A DNA stretch of 64,000 nucleotides from Riptortus pedestris (GCA_019009955.1 CM032232.1:71241501-71305500), one strand, 5' to 3'; positions 11,241 to 22,192 are shown, counted from the first letter of the stretch. Notes: a model not told the origin generated them from the letters alone. Numbers and translations: made by a program.

Positions 11241-11383
11241 CTATATGTTTATTCAATATGTAATCAAATACCAACGTAGTCATTAGCCCATCAAACAAAT
11301 ACTGGCGTGTGTTACTGTTGTATTTCGGCAAGTATTTGTCTGTATTGTTCTATTAACGTCTGGGTCGTGTACATCAGTAAGTT

Positions 11384-11503
11384 TTAGTAGGTTTCCCTTC
11401 GGGAAAATCAGCGATTGGGGTTATACTCATATTGGGATTTTCAAGAAATTTCTTCAAACGTCCATAGATCCTACCTAGGACATGATGAAAATGAGGTCGC
11501 TTA

Positions 11504-11581
<78 letters not shown>

Positions 11582-11999
11582 TAACCTTCTAGCGGTCACA
11601 CTTTTTCTCTTATCGATGCCAAACTCGATATTTATAAGTTTTACCTAAAAAATGAAGATCATGTACGTAAAATCGGGCCAGTAGGAGGCATGAATTTCGA
11701 AAATTCTAGATATCTCCGTTATTATGAGTCGGATCGAAAATTATATAGAACCATTCTTATTGAAAATGTGATGTTCCATACATGTTGTTATGTACGAATT
11801 TTTATTATCATGATTATTAACCGATTTGTATTTATTTTAGTTTATTTATTTAGTCGGCCTCCAGTAAACCCCCATTCCTACTCATCACATATTAACAATT
11901 AGCTGTTGTATTTTTAAGTTCATTATTTAAATCCTAAATATCAAAATTTGATCTCATTGAAATTTAGCATATTGAGATAAATGCAGATACGTGACGGAC
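11384..11999 (-). mobile_element. Helentron-like copy, both ends present
   Basis: The minus-strand 3' end is at 11384 (CTAA complement) with the palindrome degraded to TTTCCCTTCGGGAAAATC. The (TA)n/(TG)n tract is at 11510-11580. The 5' end CGTGACGGAC (complement) is at 11990-11999. The segment between body and 5' end is shortened. Confidence 0.75.
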
Positions 12000-12246
12000 T
12001 GTTTGAAGTATCACTTCACTGTCAGAATTTTTGGGTACTTCAGTCATTTGTGTAAAATTAATATAGTCTAATTTAATATTAATATTAGTATAGTTTAATA
12101 TAGTCTAAAGCCTTTAGTACTTCGAATACTACCTGGCTATTTGTGTTGATCAGACTCCGAGTACGTCAGTCAGAATGTTATTAGTGAATGTATATTTGGA
12201 TATATATATACATACATATATTTGTGTGTGTGTATGTGTGTATTAC

Positions 12247-12466
12247 TATTATTATTAAGGGGGACGGTTCATACTCAGGAAAACTGAAATAAAATCCACA
12301 TAGGGAGAAAATCCGATCGATATGGAGTTTTAGCAGATTTCCCTTAAGGGAAATCAGCTATTGAGATCGTACTCATGACGCGATTTTTGAAAAATTTCTT
12401 CAAATGTCCATCGATCCTACCCAGGAGATGACGAAAATGAGGTCCGTTCGAAATTGTATATATATC

Positions 12467-12529
<63 letters not shown>

Positions 12530-13350
12530 CTGTTAACGCTCTAGCGGTCGCAATTTTTGTTTGATCGTTACCAAACTCGGAATTTAATCGTTTTATGTAA
12601 AAAGGAAGATCAAGTTCGTAAATGGCTGAAATCGGACCAGTGGGAGGGGGGGTTTAGAGGGGGGATTTTTTGAAAATTCAAAATATCTCCGTTATTATGC
12701 GTCGGATCTAAAAATTGTATAGAATTAATCTTATTGCAAATTAAATTTACTATAAATATTGTTTTTTACATTTATTCTGTATCTTGAATATTAACCGAGA
12801 TATTTGCATTTTTATGAAATTCGGGCCGATACCGGATTTTTGAATTTCCCGCGAAAAGCTAGTTCGGCCCTTTGCCGTAACCGTTCGGCTCTCCTATGGA
12901 GATTTCTCTATTGTATAACTTCACGTGGGAAATCTGCTTAGTTTACGCAGCCCCTGCGTGACGGACTTTTTAATTGTGACATATGTTAAGGGGAATTTAA
13001 AAATTTTAGTACAATTCTTGCAGTATCAAGAAGTACTCCTTGTTGTGCTTCCTAAATGATTTCTGTTGGCAGATTTATATTTTTGGTGCCTGCTATTGTG
13101 GTTTGTTGCAAAAATCCATTTGAATTCAAAATTATGATAGCCGTAACTATGGCAGATTTCAGTTTGTATACTTCTTTGGGCTCAATAGCCAATTCTTGAT
13201 ATTTTCTTAATTTTTCGGCATAGCATTTTTGAATATTCTCATCATTGGGTACTGCAATGTCAACAATGTTAGCAGTCTTATTGATCTTCTCAATAAGGGG
13301 AATATCCGTTTTTATGATGCACAGTATGGCCAGTTATCATTTTTTATTAT
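12247..13350 (-). pseudogene. LINE ORF2 C-terminal remnant and 3' UTR, interrupted
   Basis: On the minus strand, 13345 to about 12990 translates as a decayed C-terminal tail of a non-LTR retrotransposon polyprotein. Visible landmarks in order are VDIAVPND, EKLRKYQELAIEP, EVYKLKSAIVT, and LLDTARIVLKFLNS. An in-frame stop lies before the last motif (PTEII stop EAQQG). This closely matches the copy at 52345-52674. The 3' UTR is cut by a Helentron-like element (12330-12966) and resumes at 12329-12247 (AACTCCATATCGATCGG on the minus strand), ending in an (ATA)n-like tail. The reverse transcriptase core is absent, so the copy is 5'-truncated and dead. Confidence 0.7.
12330..12966 (-). mobile_element. 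Helentron-like copy with resolvable insertion site
   Basis: Minus-strand copy running from GTCCGTCACGCAGGGGCTGC (complement of 12947-12966) to the intact palindrome and TGCTAA (12330-12360), with a (TA)n tract at 12475-12524. The 5' region is the short GAGAAATCT form. It sits in the LINE 3' UTR, which gives the cleanest insertion boundary in the window. Confidence 0.9.
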
Positions 13351-13680
13351 TATTACCATTTTTCGATAATCTTTTCATGTGTACAGCCTGAATAACTGAT
13401 TTTCCTTAAGGGAAATCTGCTGAAACGGAATCATTCTTTAGGGAAGGAACATGCAGAAAAAAGCAGCTTGTTTTGGCATATTAATGACTCACTTTGCTAA
13501 TTGAAGCAGGTGTCCTTGAGATTGTTACAGTAGGTGGTTTTAGGGTCAGTAAGTAGTTCTGGGAAAGAAGGCACAACTTCAGGGCCACCGCTCAAGCCCA
13601 TCGCCTCTCCACCTATATCCCCCCACTACTGCCCCGTTCCCATAGACTCAAGGGGATCTGGCTACTTAGGTGAGAGGGCT

Positions 13681-14365
13681 TTAGCAGATTTCCCACGTTA
13701 AGGGAAATTAAGCTGTCAAGACGTGATTTTCGAAAATTGTTATCAAATCCCCATCTATCCTGGGTAGCAGATGACGAAAATAACGTCCTTTCAAAATTAT
13801 ATAAACTTCACTGATACCGCTCTTTGCGACCTTATTTTTGTTTGGTCGTTCCTAAATCGATATTTAAACGCTTTATGTAAAACTAAAGATCAAGTCGTTG
13901 GCGATTGAAATCGGACCGGTGGTGCGTGGGTTAGAAGGGGATTTCAAGAATTCAACCAGCAGATGACGAAAATAAGGTCCATTCAAAATTATATAAACTT
14001 CACTGTTACAGCTCAAGCGGTCGCAATTTTTGTTTCATATTTTTTTTTGTTTGTTTTGCGACTGGAATTAGACCGGAGGGGGGGGGGGTTAGAGGGAGGA
14101 ATTTCCAAAATTAAAATATCTCCGTTATTATAAGTCGTGTCCAAAAACGCGGAATTTAATTTCCTAAAAATGTTATTATATACATTTATTATTTGTTTTG
14201 AATAATAACCAAGATATTTGAATTTTTATTAGATTTCCCCCGTTAAGGAAAATCAACTGTTGCGGTTGTACTCAAGATGCGATTTTCGAAAATTCTTTTC
14301 AAATTCCCATCAATCCTAACTAGCAGATGGCGAAAATAATGTCCGTTCAAAATTTATATATATGT
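13681..14365 (-). mobile_element. Tandem cluster of three partial Helentron-like copies
   Basis: Three 3'-side fragments lie head to tail on the minus strand: 13681-13955, about 13956-14228 and 14229-14365. Two begin with recognisable TTAGCAGATTTCCC or TTAGATTTCCCCC ends. All use the variant linker ATTATATAAACTTCACTG or a short TATATA in place of the long microsatellite. A 12-base G run lies at about 14079-14090. Confidence 0.75.
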
Positions 14366-14696
14366 ATATCATTTTAAGTTCCATATCTCTAATTATTGAA
14401 TCTAATTTTGAGCTATATTCCTTCTTTTTTGAAGTGAAAACACTTCTTTTAGGCACCGTTGTGCACCCCGTAAGGAAGCATTTGCGGGAGAGGAAAAAAA
14501 GTATGAAATCGAGGGACTACCGCCACCGCCACCGCTAGTACTCAACTCAAAGGAGCTTCTTTTTTTCATAACCTGAACCAAATTAGCTAGAGTTTTCGTT
14601 TCGCATACCATTTTTAAAAGAGGACAAAACCAGCATCATTTCGTTCACAGATACTATATATCTACCATTTTTACTTTTCATAGATATTTTAATCCG

Positions 14697-14812
14697 AAGT
14701 TTAAATAATTTCGAATATTTAAATAAATAAAATTCGAATATTTTTAAATAAATAAATTCGAATATTTTTAAATAAAATTCTGATATTTAAATAAATTCGA
14801 ATCAAAAAAACT
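14697..14812. repeat. Short tandem repeat of about 25-30 bp, AATTCGAATATTT type
   Basis: Four to five imperfect units built from AATTCGAATATTTTTAAATA with variable length. Confidence 0.8.
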
Positions 14813-15270
14813 GTTTGTATCCTACTTTAGCTACCAAATACCGATTGTATAATTTTTAGAAATTGGTGATGATGCTGGCAGTGATGATGGTGCAAGAGTT
14901 GTTGAAATTATGGATATAGAAATTCATTTTTCTGAGTGTAACTTAACTTATTTTTTGTAAAGCATTTGTAATAATTCTGAAATGTAATTTTTTTTCTTTT
15001 ATGTAAAAATAACTGAAATAATTATGTATTAGTATTTTATATTGATAAATAATAACAACAACTCGTGGTACATTATTTTTTTTTATCACTATTATTTTTG
15101 TCATTTCATTTTTTCATGTAAAAATAGAACAAAACTGTTACTTATTGATAAATAACTAAAAATATTTTTTAAAATAAGACTTCCTAAAAAAAAATATTTT
15201 CTCAGCAATGCCAAAATTGAGCGATCAAAGCTAAAGGGAGTTTTCACTTCTACCGGCAGTCCCCTGACTG

Positions 15271-15335
15271 CTTTTTTTTTTTTTTTTTGCTTTTTTTTTT
15301 GCTTCTTTTTTTTCTTCTTTTTTTTTTTTTTTTTT
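15271..15335. repeat. T-rich tract
   Basis: Interrupted poly-T runs (longest about 18), broken by GC and CTTC. Confidence 0.95.
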
Positions 15336-15483
15336 GAGTGCTTTTTAAATGAAATGTCAAATTCGAATTTGAGATGACGTCATTTGAGGGACTTCCCATG
15401 GGAGAATTGAGTTTACTCTTTCATCTTCAGCATTGCAATCCAGGTCCTACCATTTCCAAAAATGTTTACAATGAGTAGTAGTT

Positions 15484-15677
15484 TTATTATTTATTAACGT
15501 CCCCTTTTTGCTATTATGACTAATTGGGACGGGTAATTACAGGTAACCACCCTTTTCTATCCATAGTGGGACTAAGGATTTTATTTAATGAGTTCTCACT
15601 AAATAATTTCCTATTGCATAAGTGAGAATCGAACTCCCGACCAACGCTTTAAATCACATGGCTATACTGAGCCCCTG
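15484..15677 (-). mobile_element. SINE copy (tRNA-like, AAT-tailed)
   Basis: Minus-strand copy of a roughly 200-bp family. It carries a GGGGCTCAG start (complement at about 15668-15677), a diverged B-box region (GGGAGTTCGATTCTC on the minus strand), the CTAATTGGGACGG block and the GGACGTTAATAAATAATA tail. The B-box-like GTTCGATTC suggests RNA polymerase III origin. Confidence 0.75.
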
Positions 15678-16239
15678 GCAGTTTTAACAGATTTCAATAT
15701 TAATTTATATATATAAAATGCCTTGACTAGAAATTGCTCACAGATGTCGTCATGAAACGCCTAAAATTTCAATTTAGGGAATCTAACCAAATATGTTTGA
15801 ATGATAGATCAATGCTGTGATATGTCCATTGACAACCAATTAAGAATTGAAAGGAGAAATGCCATTATGTAATAGCTTGCCATTTCATAGCCTGATATTT
15901 AAAGATACGGAAGTTATTCAGAGATATTTCTTAAGCCACTTAGTCTATGAAACTACCAATTACGATATCCCTCATGCATATTACAAAAATAACATGTCAC
16001 TTATTTTTTACATGTTTACATTATAGATACGATAATCAATATACTTATCAATTTCTCATTAAGATAAAGAATCACACTGAAACAACTAATACAAATTTAA
16101 ATCTATTTCTTGAACATCAAATTTCGAGCGGCTTATTTCCATTAGGACATTATAATAAAATAAACACATTTTACAAAAATACATAGGACCGTGTTGTTAT
16201 TCAGTAGAAGTTTATATTACATTTCAACTAAAATCTTAT
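15678..16239. other. No recognisable gene
   Basis: AT-rich. A 79-residue frame at 15947-16186 has no recognisable feature. Confidence 0.4.
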
Positions 16240-16525
16240 ATATGTCTGTTAATGCGGTCGCAATTTTTTTTTTGAACGTTACCAAACTCGATATTTAAAC
16301 GTTTTATGCAAAAAGACAGATCAAGTTCGTTAATGGCTGAAATCAGACTAATAAGAGAGGGGGGGTTAGAGGAGGGGATTTTCGAAAATTCGAAATATCT
16401 CCGTTAACATACGTCGGATCAAAAAATTGTATAGATCCAATCTTATTGCATATTAACCATAAATATTGTTATATACATTTATTCTCTATCTTGAATATTA
16501 ACCGAGATATTTGCATTTTTCAGTT
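16240..16525 (-). mobile_element. Helentron-like core fragment
   Basis: Minus-strand core from TCTGTTAATGCGGTCGC to CCGAGATATTTGCATTTTTC. It is joined through a short TA/TG and (GATA)n tract (16526-16560) to a plus-strand 3' end. Confidence 0.75.
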
Positions 16526-16555
16526 ATATATGTGTGTATATAGATAGATAGATAG

Positions 16556-16685
16556 ATATAATTTTGAACGGACCTCATTTTCGTCATCTCCTGGGTAGGA
16601 TCAATGGATATTTGAAGAACTTTTTCAAAATTCGCGTCATGAGTACGACCTCAATAGCTGATTTCCCTTAAGGGAAATCTGCTAA
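16556..16685 (+). mobile_element. Helentron-like 3'-end fragment
   Basis: Carries the intact ATTTTGAACGGACCTCATTT block, GGGTAGGATCAATGG, the perfect palindrome and TGCTAA. Its orientation opposes the preceding fragment, making a back-to-back junction. Confidence 0.85.
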
Positions 16686-16712
16686 TACGGGAAATCTCCC
16701 ATTAGAAAGAAA

Positions 16713-16760
16713 GTCCGTCACCCAGGTGCAACGAAAGCTAACAACATTTCCCATGATGAA
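16713..16760 (+). mobile_element. Helentron-like 5'-end fragment
   Basis: GTCCGTCACCCAGGTGCAACG starts 27 bases after the previous 3' end. Similarity fades after CATTTCCC. Confidence 0.55.
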
Positions 16761-17049
16761 ATAGGGTTCGCTGATGATATTTCACCATCTATTCTCTGTA
16801 TTTCCCGTAGTAAGAAGCGTATATAATCAAGAATTAATGATAACTGACGCATGAGAAGTCTGAGGTACTTAAGTAAAAATCGAATGAGTAGTGATGGCTG
16901 AAAACAAAAAATACTTCTATCAGTTATTCGATGAAACGTTTGTAGAATTAGGAATAGTTGTAGAAAATTATTGTTTATTTCCAAAATGTCGTTTATATCA
17001 AATTTTTACACTGAAAATATTTGCCCAACAGTAAAAGTTCGATAAACAC

Positions 17050-17671
17050 TTATTTGCATTTACCTCAACTACTGAAAGGCCAATGAAAACAATACATGGT
17101 ATTTAAGCTTCAAATTAAGTGTTTTAAAACATAACAGCATATTATTATAATGACATAAGTAGGAGTGGGGGTTTACTGAAAGCTAAAAAATACCAATATC
17201 TTGGCAGTCATTCATGATATACTATAGTTCAAAATCCGTCACTGGCTGCGTAAACTAAGCAGATTTCCCACGTGAAGTTTTACAATAGAGAAATCTGCCT
17301 AATAACAACGTCACGAGGGACGAATAGTTACCGAACGGCCGCCAGAGCTCTCGGCGGAAAGGCCGAACATAGCCGACTCCAAATTTGAATACAAATGCAA
17401 ATATCTCGGTTAATATTCAAGATACAGAATAAATGTATAGAACAACATTATAGTAAATTTAATTTACAATAACATTCATTCTATACAAGTTTTCGATCCG
17501 ACGCATAATAACGGAGATATTTTGAATTTTCAAAAATTTCCCCTCTATCCCCCCCTCCCACTAGCCAGATTTCAGCCATTAACGAACTTGATCTTCCTTT
17601 TTACATAAAACCATTAAATTCCGAGTTTGGTAACGATCAAACAAAAATTGCGACCGCTAGACCGTTAACAG

Positions 17672-17742
<71 letters not shown>

Positions 17743-18056
17743 GGAACGGGCCTCATTTTCGTTATCTCCTGGGTAGGATCGATGGACATTTGAAGAAATT
17801 TTTCGCAACTCGCATCATGAGTACGACCTCAATAGTTGATTTCCCTTAAGGTAAATCTGCTAAAATGTATAGATCAACCTTTGCAACAAAAGTGATTATA
17901 TACTATTTCTCTATCCGATGAACAATATGGCGATATTTTAAATTTTTGAAATTCACTTCCTCTAAATATCTCCTGGTCTGATTTCAGTCATTGTCTTCAA
18001 TTTAAGAAAAAAATCCTTTAAATATCGAATTTGATAACGACCAAACAATAATTTCG
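17050..18056 (+). mobile_element. Older Helentron-like copy split by a younger one
   Basis: Body sequence at 17050-17228 (TGGTATTTAAGCTTC to TTCATGATATACTATAG) resumes at 17868-18056 (GTATAGATCAACCTTTGCAA to AACGACCAAACAATAATT). The interval is a complete younger copy. Both termini of the older copy are gone. Confidence 0.65.
17234..17863 (+). mobile_element. Helentron-like copy, short subfamily, full length
   Basis: Complete element from TCCGTCACTGGCTGCG to the TAAATCTGCTAA end. The 5' region is the short subfamily form, with the GCAGATTTC/GAAATCTGC stem and a CGGCCGCCAGAGCTCTCGGC segment. The core CGACCGCTAGACCGTTAACA sits immediately before a 65-base (TA)n tract (17674-17738). The terminal palindrome has one change (AAGGTAAATC). 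No coding capacity. Confidence 0.9.
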
Positions 18057-18062
18057 ACGTTT

Positions 18063-18197
18063 TAGCACATTTCTCTTAAGGGAAATCAACTATTGAGGTC
18101 GTACTCATGACGTGATTTTTGAAATTTTTCTTCTAATGTCCATCGATCCTACCTAGGTGATGAAGAAAATGAGGTCCGTTCAAAACTGTATATATAT

Positions 18198-18239
<42 letters not shown>

Positions 18240-18387
18240 CTGCTCTAGCGTTCGCCATTATTGTTTAATCGTTACCAAACTCGGTATTTAGTCGTTAATA
18301 CTCACAGTGGTGTTGTGTGTTGATTTATCTATTGTTAAACTTCACGCGGGAAATCTGCTTAGTTTGCGCAGCCCCTGCGTGACGGAC
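18063..18387 (-). mobile_element. Helentron-like copy with large internal deletion
   Basis: Both ends and the (TA)n tract (18189-18237) are present. The body jumps from CTCGGTATTTAGTCGTTAAT directly to CACAGTGGTGTTGTGTG, removing most of the internal body. It is a naturally miniaturised copy of about 325 bp. Confidence 0.85.
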
Positions 18388-18394
18388 TTTCTTT

Positions 18395-18511
18395 TATATA
18401 GTTTTGAAAGGACCTCACATTCCTGATCTCCTGGGTAGGATCGATAGATATTTCAAGAAATTTCCGAAAATTGCTTTAGGGTCACGTCCTCCATTGCTCA
18501 AAATCTGCTAA
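18395..18511 (+). mobile_element. Helentron-like 3'-end fragment
   Basis: TAGTTTTGAAAGGACCTCAC through TGCTAA. It faces the preceding minus-strand copy tail to tail, 8 bases away. The palindrome is destroyed (CCATTGCTCAAAATCTGC). Confidence 0.7.
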
Positions 18512-19203
18512 AAAGAGACCCCATTTATTCATTTGAAAACCTCTTTACCTCAGCATTTTGATTGAATGTGAGGTTTTCTTATAAGATAATAGTGCATGTA
18601 TTTAAAATTGTAAATATATGCGTTACTAAAACACAAGTCAAATAATTTATTATCTTGAATCGTGTTAAGAATATAATTTTATGAAAAAGTTATTTTAATA
18701 CATTTCTCTCTATCGCAGTTATTTTTTATTTATTTTCAGCCTTTTGTAAAACGCCACTCCCACCTTAGAATTTTCACATTGAGCTATTATGAGATATCCA
18801 TTTTATATCTCATACCGGAGAATAGAAAACACAATGTGAGATGATGTCATCAGTGTATCTTACAACCTCGTTGGCCTCTGCGTGAAGGGGCTTTGTCCAG
18901 TTTCAGTTAATTTGATATGCAACACCCATTTATTAGCACCGATTCGAAAGTGCATGTACTTAGATTAACGGTTTTATTGTTTCTTTTTCTTTTAGATAAT
19001 GTTAAATGTTAAATAGACGACTATTTAAATTATATCATTTACAGTAACACCTTTGTTTTGGACAAGAGTGCCTGAAGCTATTCTGTGCTGTAAATAATCA
19101 AGTGAATTGTCGAAAAAGGATTTCATCAAGGTAATCATATCAATGTGTTATCGCCTTGAAATTCACTTTATACTGAGTATTTTTATTTTAATACATAGTT
19201 TTA
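18512..19203. other. Gene-free stretch
   Basis: A diverged Helentron-like scrap (TTTTCAGCCTTTTGTAAAAC, near 18740) is the only recognisable content. Confidence 0.4.
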
Positions 19204-19714
19204 TTAACAGACTTCCGTTAAGGGAAATCAGCTAGTGAGGTTGATCTCATGACGCGATTTTCAAAAACTTTTCTCAAATGTCTATCGACCTCCCCAGGAG
19301 ATGACAAAAATGAACTTCATACAAAATGATGTATATATATCTTTTACCACACAATTTTTGTCTTACCTCTATCAAATTCAACATACTTTATGTAAAACTA
19401 AAGGTCGAGTTCTCTTAACGGCTGAAATCGAACTGTGAGACCCCCTCCCCGCACGTCCACTTATGTTATATCTCCATTATTATAAGTCGGATCGGAAAAT
19501 CCTATAGAACCAATCTTGTTTAACTACTGATGCTGTACAATTGTTGTGATACACATTTCGCAACTCAAGTATTAAGTGAGTTATTAGCACGTTCTTCTTT
19601 TCAGCCTTCAGTAAACCCCCAAGATTACAAAACGAATTTTGACATAGAAATACAGAATATATGTATAGGCAGATGACCTTAATAGAGTGTCATACTAGCT
19701 TCTGCGTGACGTGC
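19204..19714 (-). mobile_element. Helentron-like copy, diverged
   Basis: The 3' end CTTCCGTTAAGGGAAATCAG is at 19210-19230, the body carries CCCCCTCCCC in place of the usual G-run orientation, and CTGCGTGACGTGC marks the degraded 5' end. There is no long microsatellite. Confidence 0.7.
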
Positions 19715-19796
19715 TTTATTCAGGACTGGGGTTGTTTGAACAAATCTGTGACGTTGCACAAGCCCCTGGAGTCGAACGCCTTTAGACACAGATTTG

Positions 19797-19922
19797 TATC
19801 CCTTAAGGGAAATCAGCTAATGAGGTCGTACTTATGACACGATTTTCGAAATATTCCATCAAAAGTCAATAGATCCTACCAAGGAGATGACGAAAATGAG
19901 GTCCGTTCAAAATTGTAAGTAT
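19797..19922 (-). mobile_element. Helentron-like 3'-end fragment
   Basis: Intact CCCTTAAGGGAAATCAGC palindrome region through GGTCCGTTCAAAATTGTA. The body is absent. Confidence 0.8.
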
Positions 19923-20176
19923 GTATAAATACTATTATTATATTTGACTACTTAAAGTACCGATATGAGAAAACCTCAGGTATTTAAGAAATTTCTTCCA
20001 TAATGTATAAATAAAATATCCTGGTTTACATGACCGAGTAAATCGATTATTTTAAATAGAGATATACCACCACTTACTTCATCCCAACCACCATAGGTGT
20101 GGGACATAAAACAAATAATTAAAATAAAATGATCAATTAGTAATATTACTACTATTATTAAAAACTCATAATAAAT
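19923..20176. other. No recognisable gene
   Basis: AT-rich spacer between transposon copies. Confidence 0.4.
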
Positions 20177-20749
20177 TTAGCAGATATCTCTTAGGGCAAT
20201 TCAGCTATTGAGGTTGTACTCACGATGTCCATCGATCCTACATACGAGATGACGAAAATGAGGTCCGTTCAAAACTATATACATATATTTGTCTTTTACC
20301 GCTCTAGCGGTCGCAATTTTTGTCTGGTCGATACCAAACTCGATATTTAAACCTCTTATGTAAAACTGAAGGTCAAGTTCGTTAAAGGATAGAATCGGAG
20401 CAGTGGGAGAGGGGATTTAGAGCGGAGGTGAATTTCGAAAATTCTAAATATCTCCGTTATTGTGCGTCGGATCTAAAGTTGATATAGAATCAAACCTATT
20501 GAAACGGTAATATTCTATAAATAGTGCTATGTACTTTGTTTCATTATCTTGATTATTAACCGAGATATTTGGGTTTAATAGTTATTCGGCCTTCAGTAAA
20601 CCACCACTCCTACTCATGACATATTAACAAATATGCTGTTGTATTTGAAGCCTAAATACGAAATATTGTTCTCATTGAACTTGAGATAAATGCAAATTAC
20701 AACGAACTTAGGAAATCTGCTTAGTTAACACAGCCCCTGCGTGACAGAC
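20177..20749 (-). mobile_element. Helentron-like copy, both ends present
   Basis: 3' end at 20177 (palindrome eroded), a core with CTCTAGCGGTCGCAATTTTT, and 5' end CAGCCCCTGCGTGACAGAC at 20731-20749. The microsatellite has shrunk to a few TA units near 20278. Confidence 0.85.
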
Positions 20750-20937
20750 TTTTTTATTGTGTCATTATTAAATAAATATCCTCTTTGGATCCTCGTAAAA
20801 TGGTGTAATTAAGCAAGTGAGAGGTATGATATTTATAGCATAGAACAATGCAGTGGCCGTTGAGTGTATAGTTGTGATTGAGTATGAAGGTTTGGAGGAT
20901 GTATAGCCTTGACAGAGCGGGTAGGGGGGGATGCCCT

Positions 20938-21074
20938 TCACATACTGCCGACAATGTCACAGCTGAGAGTACAGTCCAGTCCAGCAGGGGGCACCAACAG
21001 CCTGGCTACAGTCTCACGCACAAACTCGGCCAGGCCGACCTGGAAATGCGCTAATCGACAGCCCATAAACTCCA
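20938..21074 (-). CDS. Candidate 3'-terminal exon, unknown protein
   Basis: On the minus strand an acceptor-like GTTTGCTCTTGCAG (complement of 21075-21088) precedes a GC-richer open segment. Read in phase it encodes about 45 residues (EFMGCRLAHFQVGLAEFVRE, then TVARLLVPPAGLDC, then TLSCDIVGSM) and a stop at 20938-20940. Composition and codon use look coding, unlike the surrounding AT-rich repeats. An AATAAA lies downstream near 20750-20757, at the edge of a transposon. I do not recognise the family. It may be the last exon of a host gene on the minus strand or a retropseudogene fragment. Confidence 0.3.
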
Positions 21075-21110
21075 CTGCAAGAGCAAACATGAGTACCCAA
21101 TTTATAAAAA

Positions 21111-22190
21111 GTCCTTCACGCAGGACTAAGCAGACACATACTATTAACACAACACCACAGCGAGTATTAAGTGAATAAACATAAACGATAATAAGAAACC
21201 TCCGGGCGGAAAGCATCTGAAATGTAAACAAAGTTCTGATAACTTCGCACAGGAAAGAAAAACAATTACTGAAACATATCTGAATATAACGTACTAATTT
21301 GATTGGAAACTATTTACTATATCTAGTACTGCAATTTATAATGTATCAGAATAATTTTTCTCTGGAATATGCTGAATGGTAGAGGAACCAATTGATAAGG
21401 ATCAATAAAAAGGCCTTGTCCTCTACTGACTTTTAATATTATGAAGAGTGCACTTTCGGAGTCAACGCTCCATCCTCAGTGCCTGCTGATTATAGTCTGG
21501 AACTCGACCGCCGGGTGACTGTAATAATTAATAATTTTTGTAATGAATCATTTTTATCTCAATCAATCAAATTTAAGTATTACAGAAACGTAAGAGGGGG
21601 AGGGGATCACCAGAACATATTTGCATGTATCTCGTATTATAAAGGCCTCTTGAAAACAACATTTAATATTTAAGTTTTGAACAATGTGGTTTATTAGATA
21701 ACCGAGATTTGTTTACGTAATATGTGTAGAAGTGGGGGCTTGCTGAAGGCTAACACTGAAAAATTCAAATATCTCAGTTAATTTTCAAGATATAGAATAA
21801 ATGTATATAGCAATATTTATAGCACATTTTATTTTCAATAAGATTTATTCTATACACTTTTTCGATCCAACGTATAATAACGGAGATAATTCGAATTTTC
21901 GAAACCCCTCCCCTCTAAACCCCCCTGGTCCGATTTCAGCCGTTAACGAACTCGATCTTTCTTTTTACATAAAACAACTAAATATCGAGTTTGGTAACGA
22001 TCAAATAAAAATATTTCGACGGCTAGAGCAGTAATAGACATATTATAAACAGTTTTGAATGGACCTCATTTTTGTCATCTAAGAGGTAAAGAGGTAGGAT
22101 TGATGGACATTTGAAGAAATGTTTCCAAAATCGCGTCATGAGTACGACCTCAATAGCAGATTTGCCAGATTGATAAGGGAAATCTGCTAA
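21111..22190 (+). mobile_element. Helentron-like copy, long subfamily, with insertion
   Basis: Starts GTCCTTCACGCAGG, ends AAATCTGCTAA. The body is interrupted at about 21366-21540 by another repeat carrying a CTGAGGA/GAAA core. The AATATATTT-type microsatellite is lost; the core runs directly into ACAGTTTTGAATGGACCTC. The 3' end abuts the next copy head to tail. Confidence 0.8.
21397..21520 (-). repeat. Dispersed repeat with hammerhead-like core (copy 1)
   Basis: Matches 37962-38095 in the same orientation over about 125 bases, with the block GTGCACTTTCGGAGTCAACG almost unchanged. Read on the minus strand it contains CTGAGGA, the stem GGAG/CTCC and GAAAG. Confidence 0.7.
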
Positions 22191-22192
22191 AA

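Larger units (their letters stand above)
14366..15483. other. Gene-free AT-rich stretch
   Basis: A 69-residue minus-strand frame at 14402-14611 with a poly-glycine run (GGGGGSPS) lies in slightly GC-richer DNA, but shows no domain or splice support. I do not call it a gene. Confidence 0.4.
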
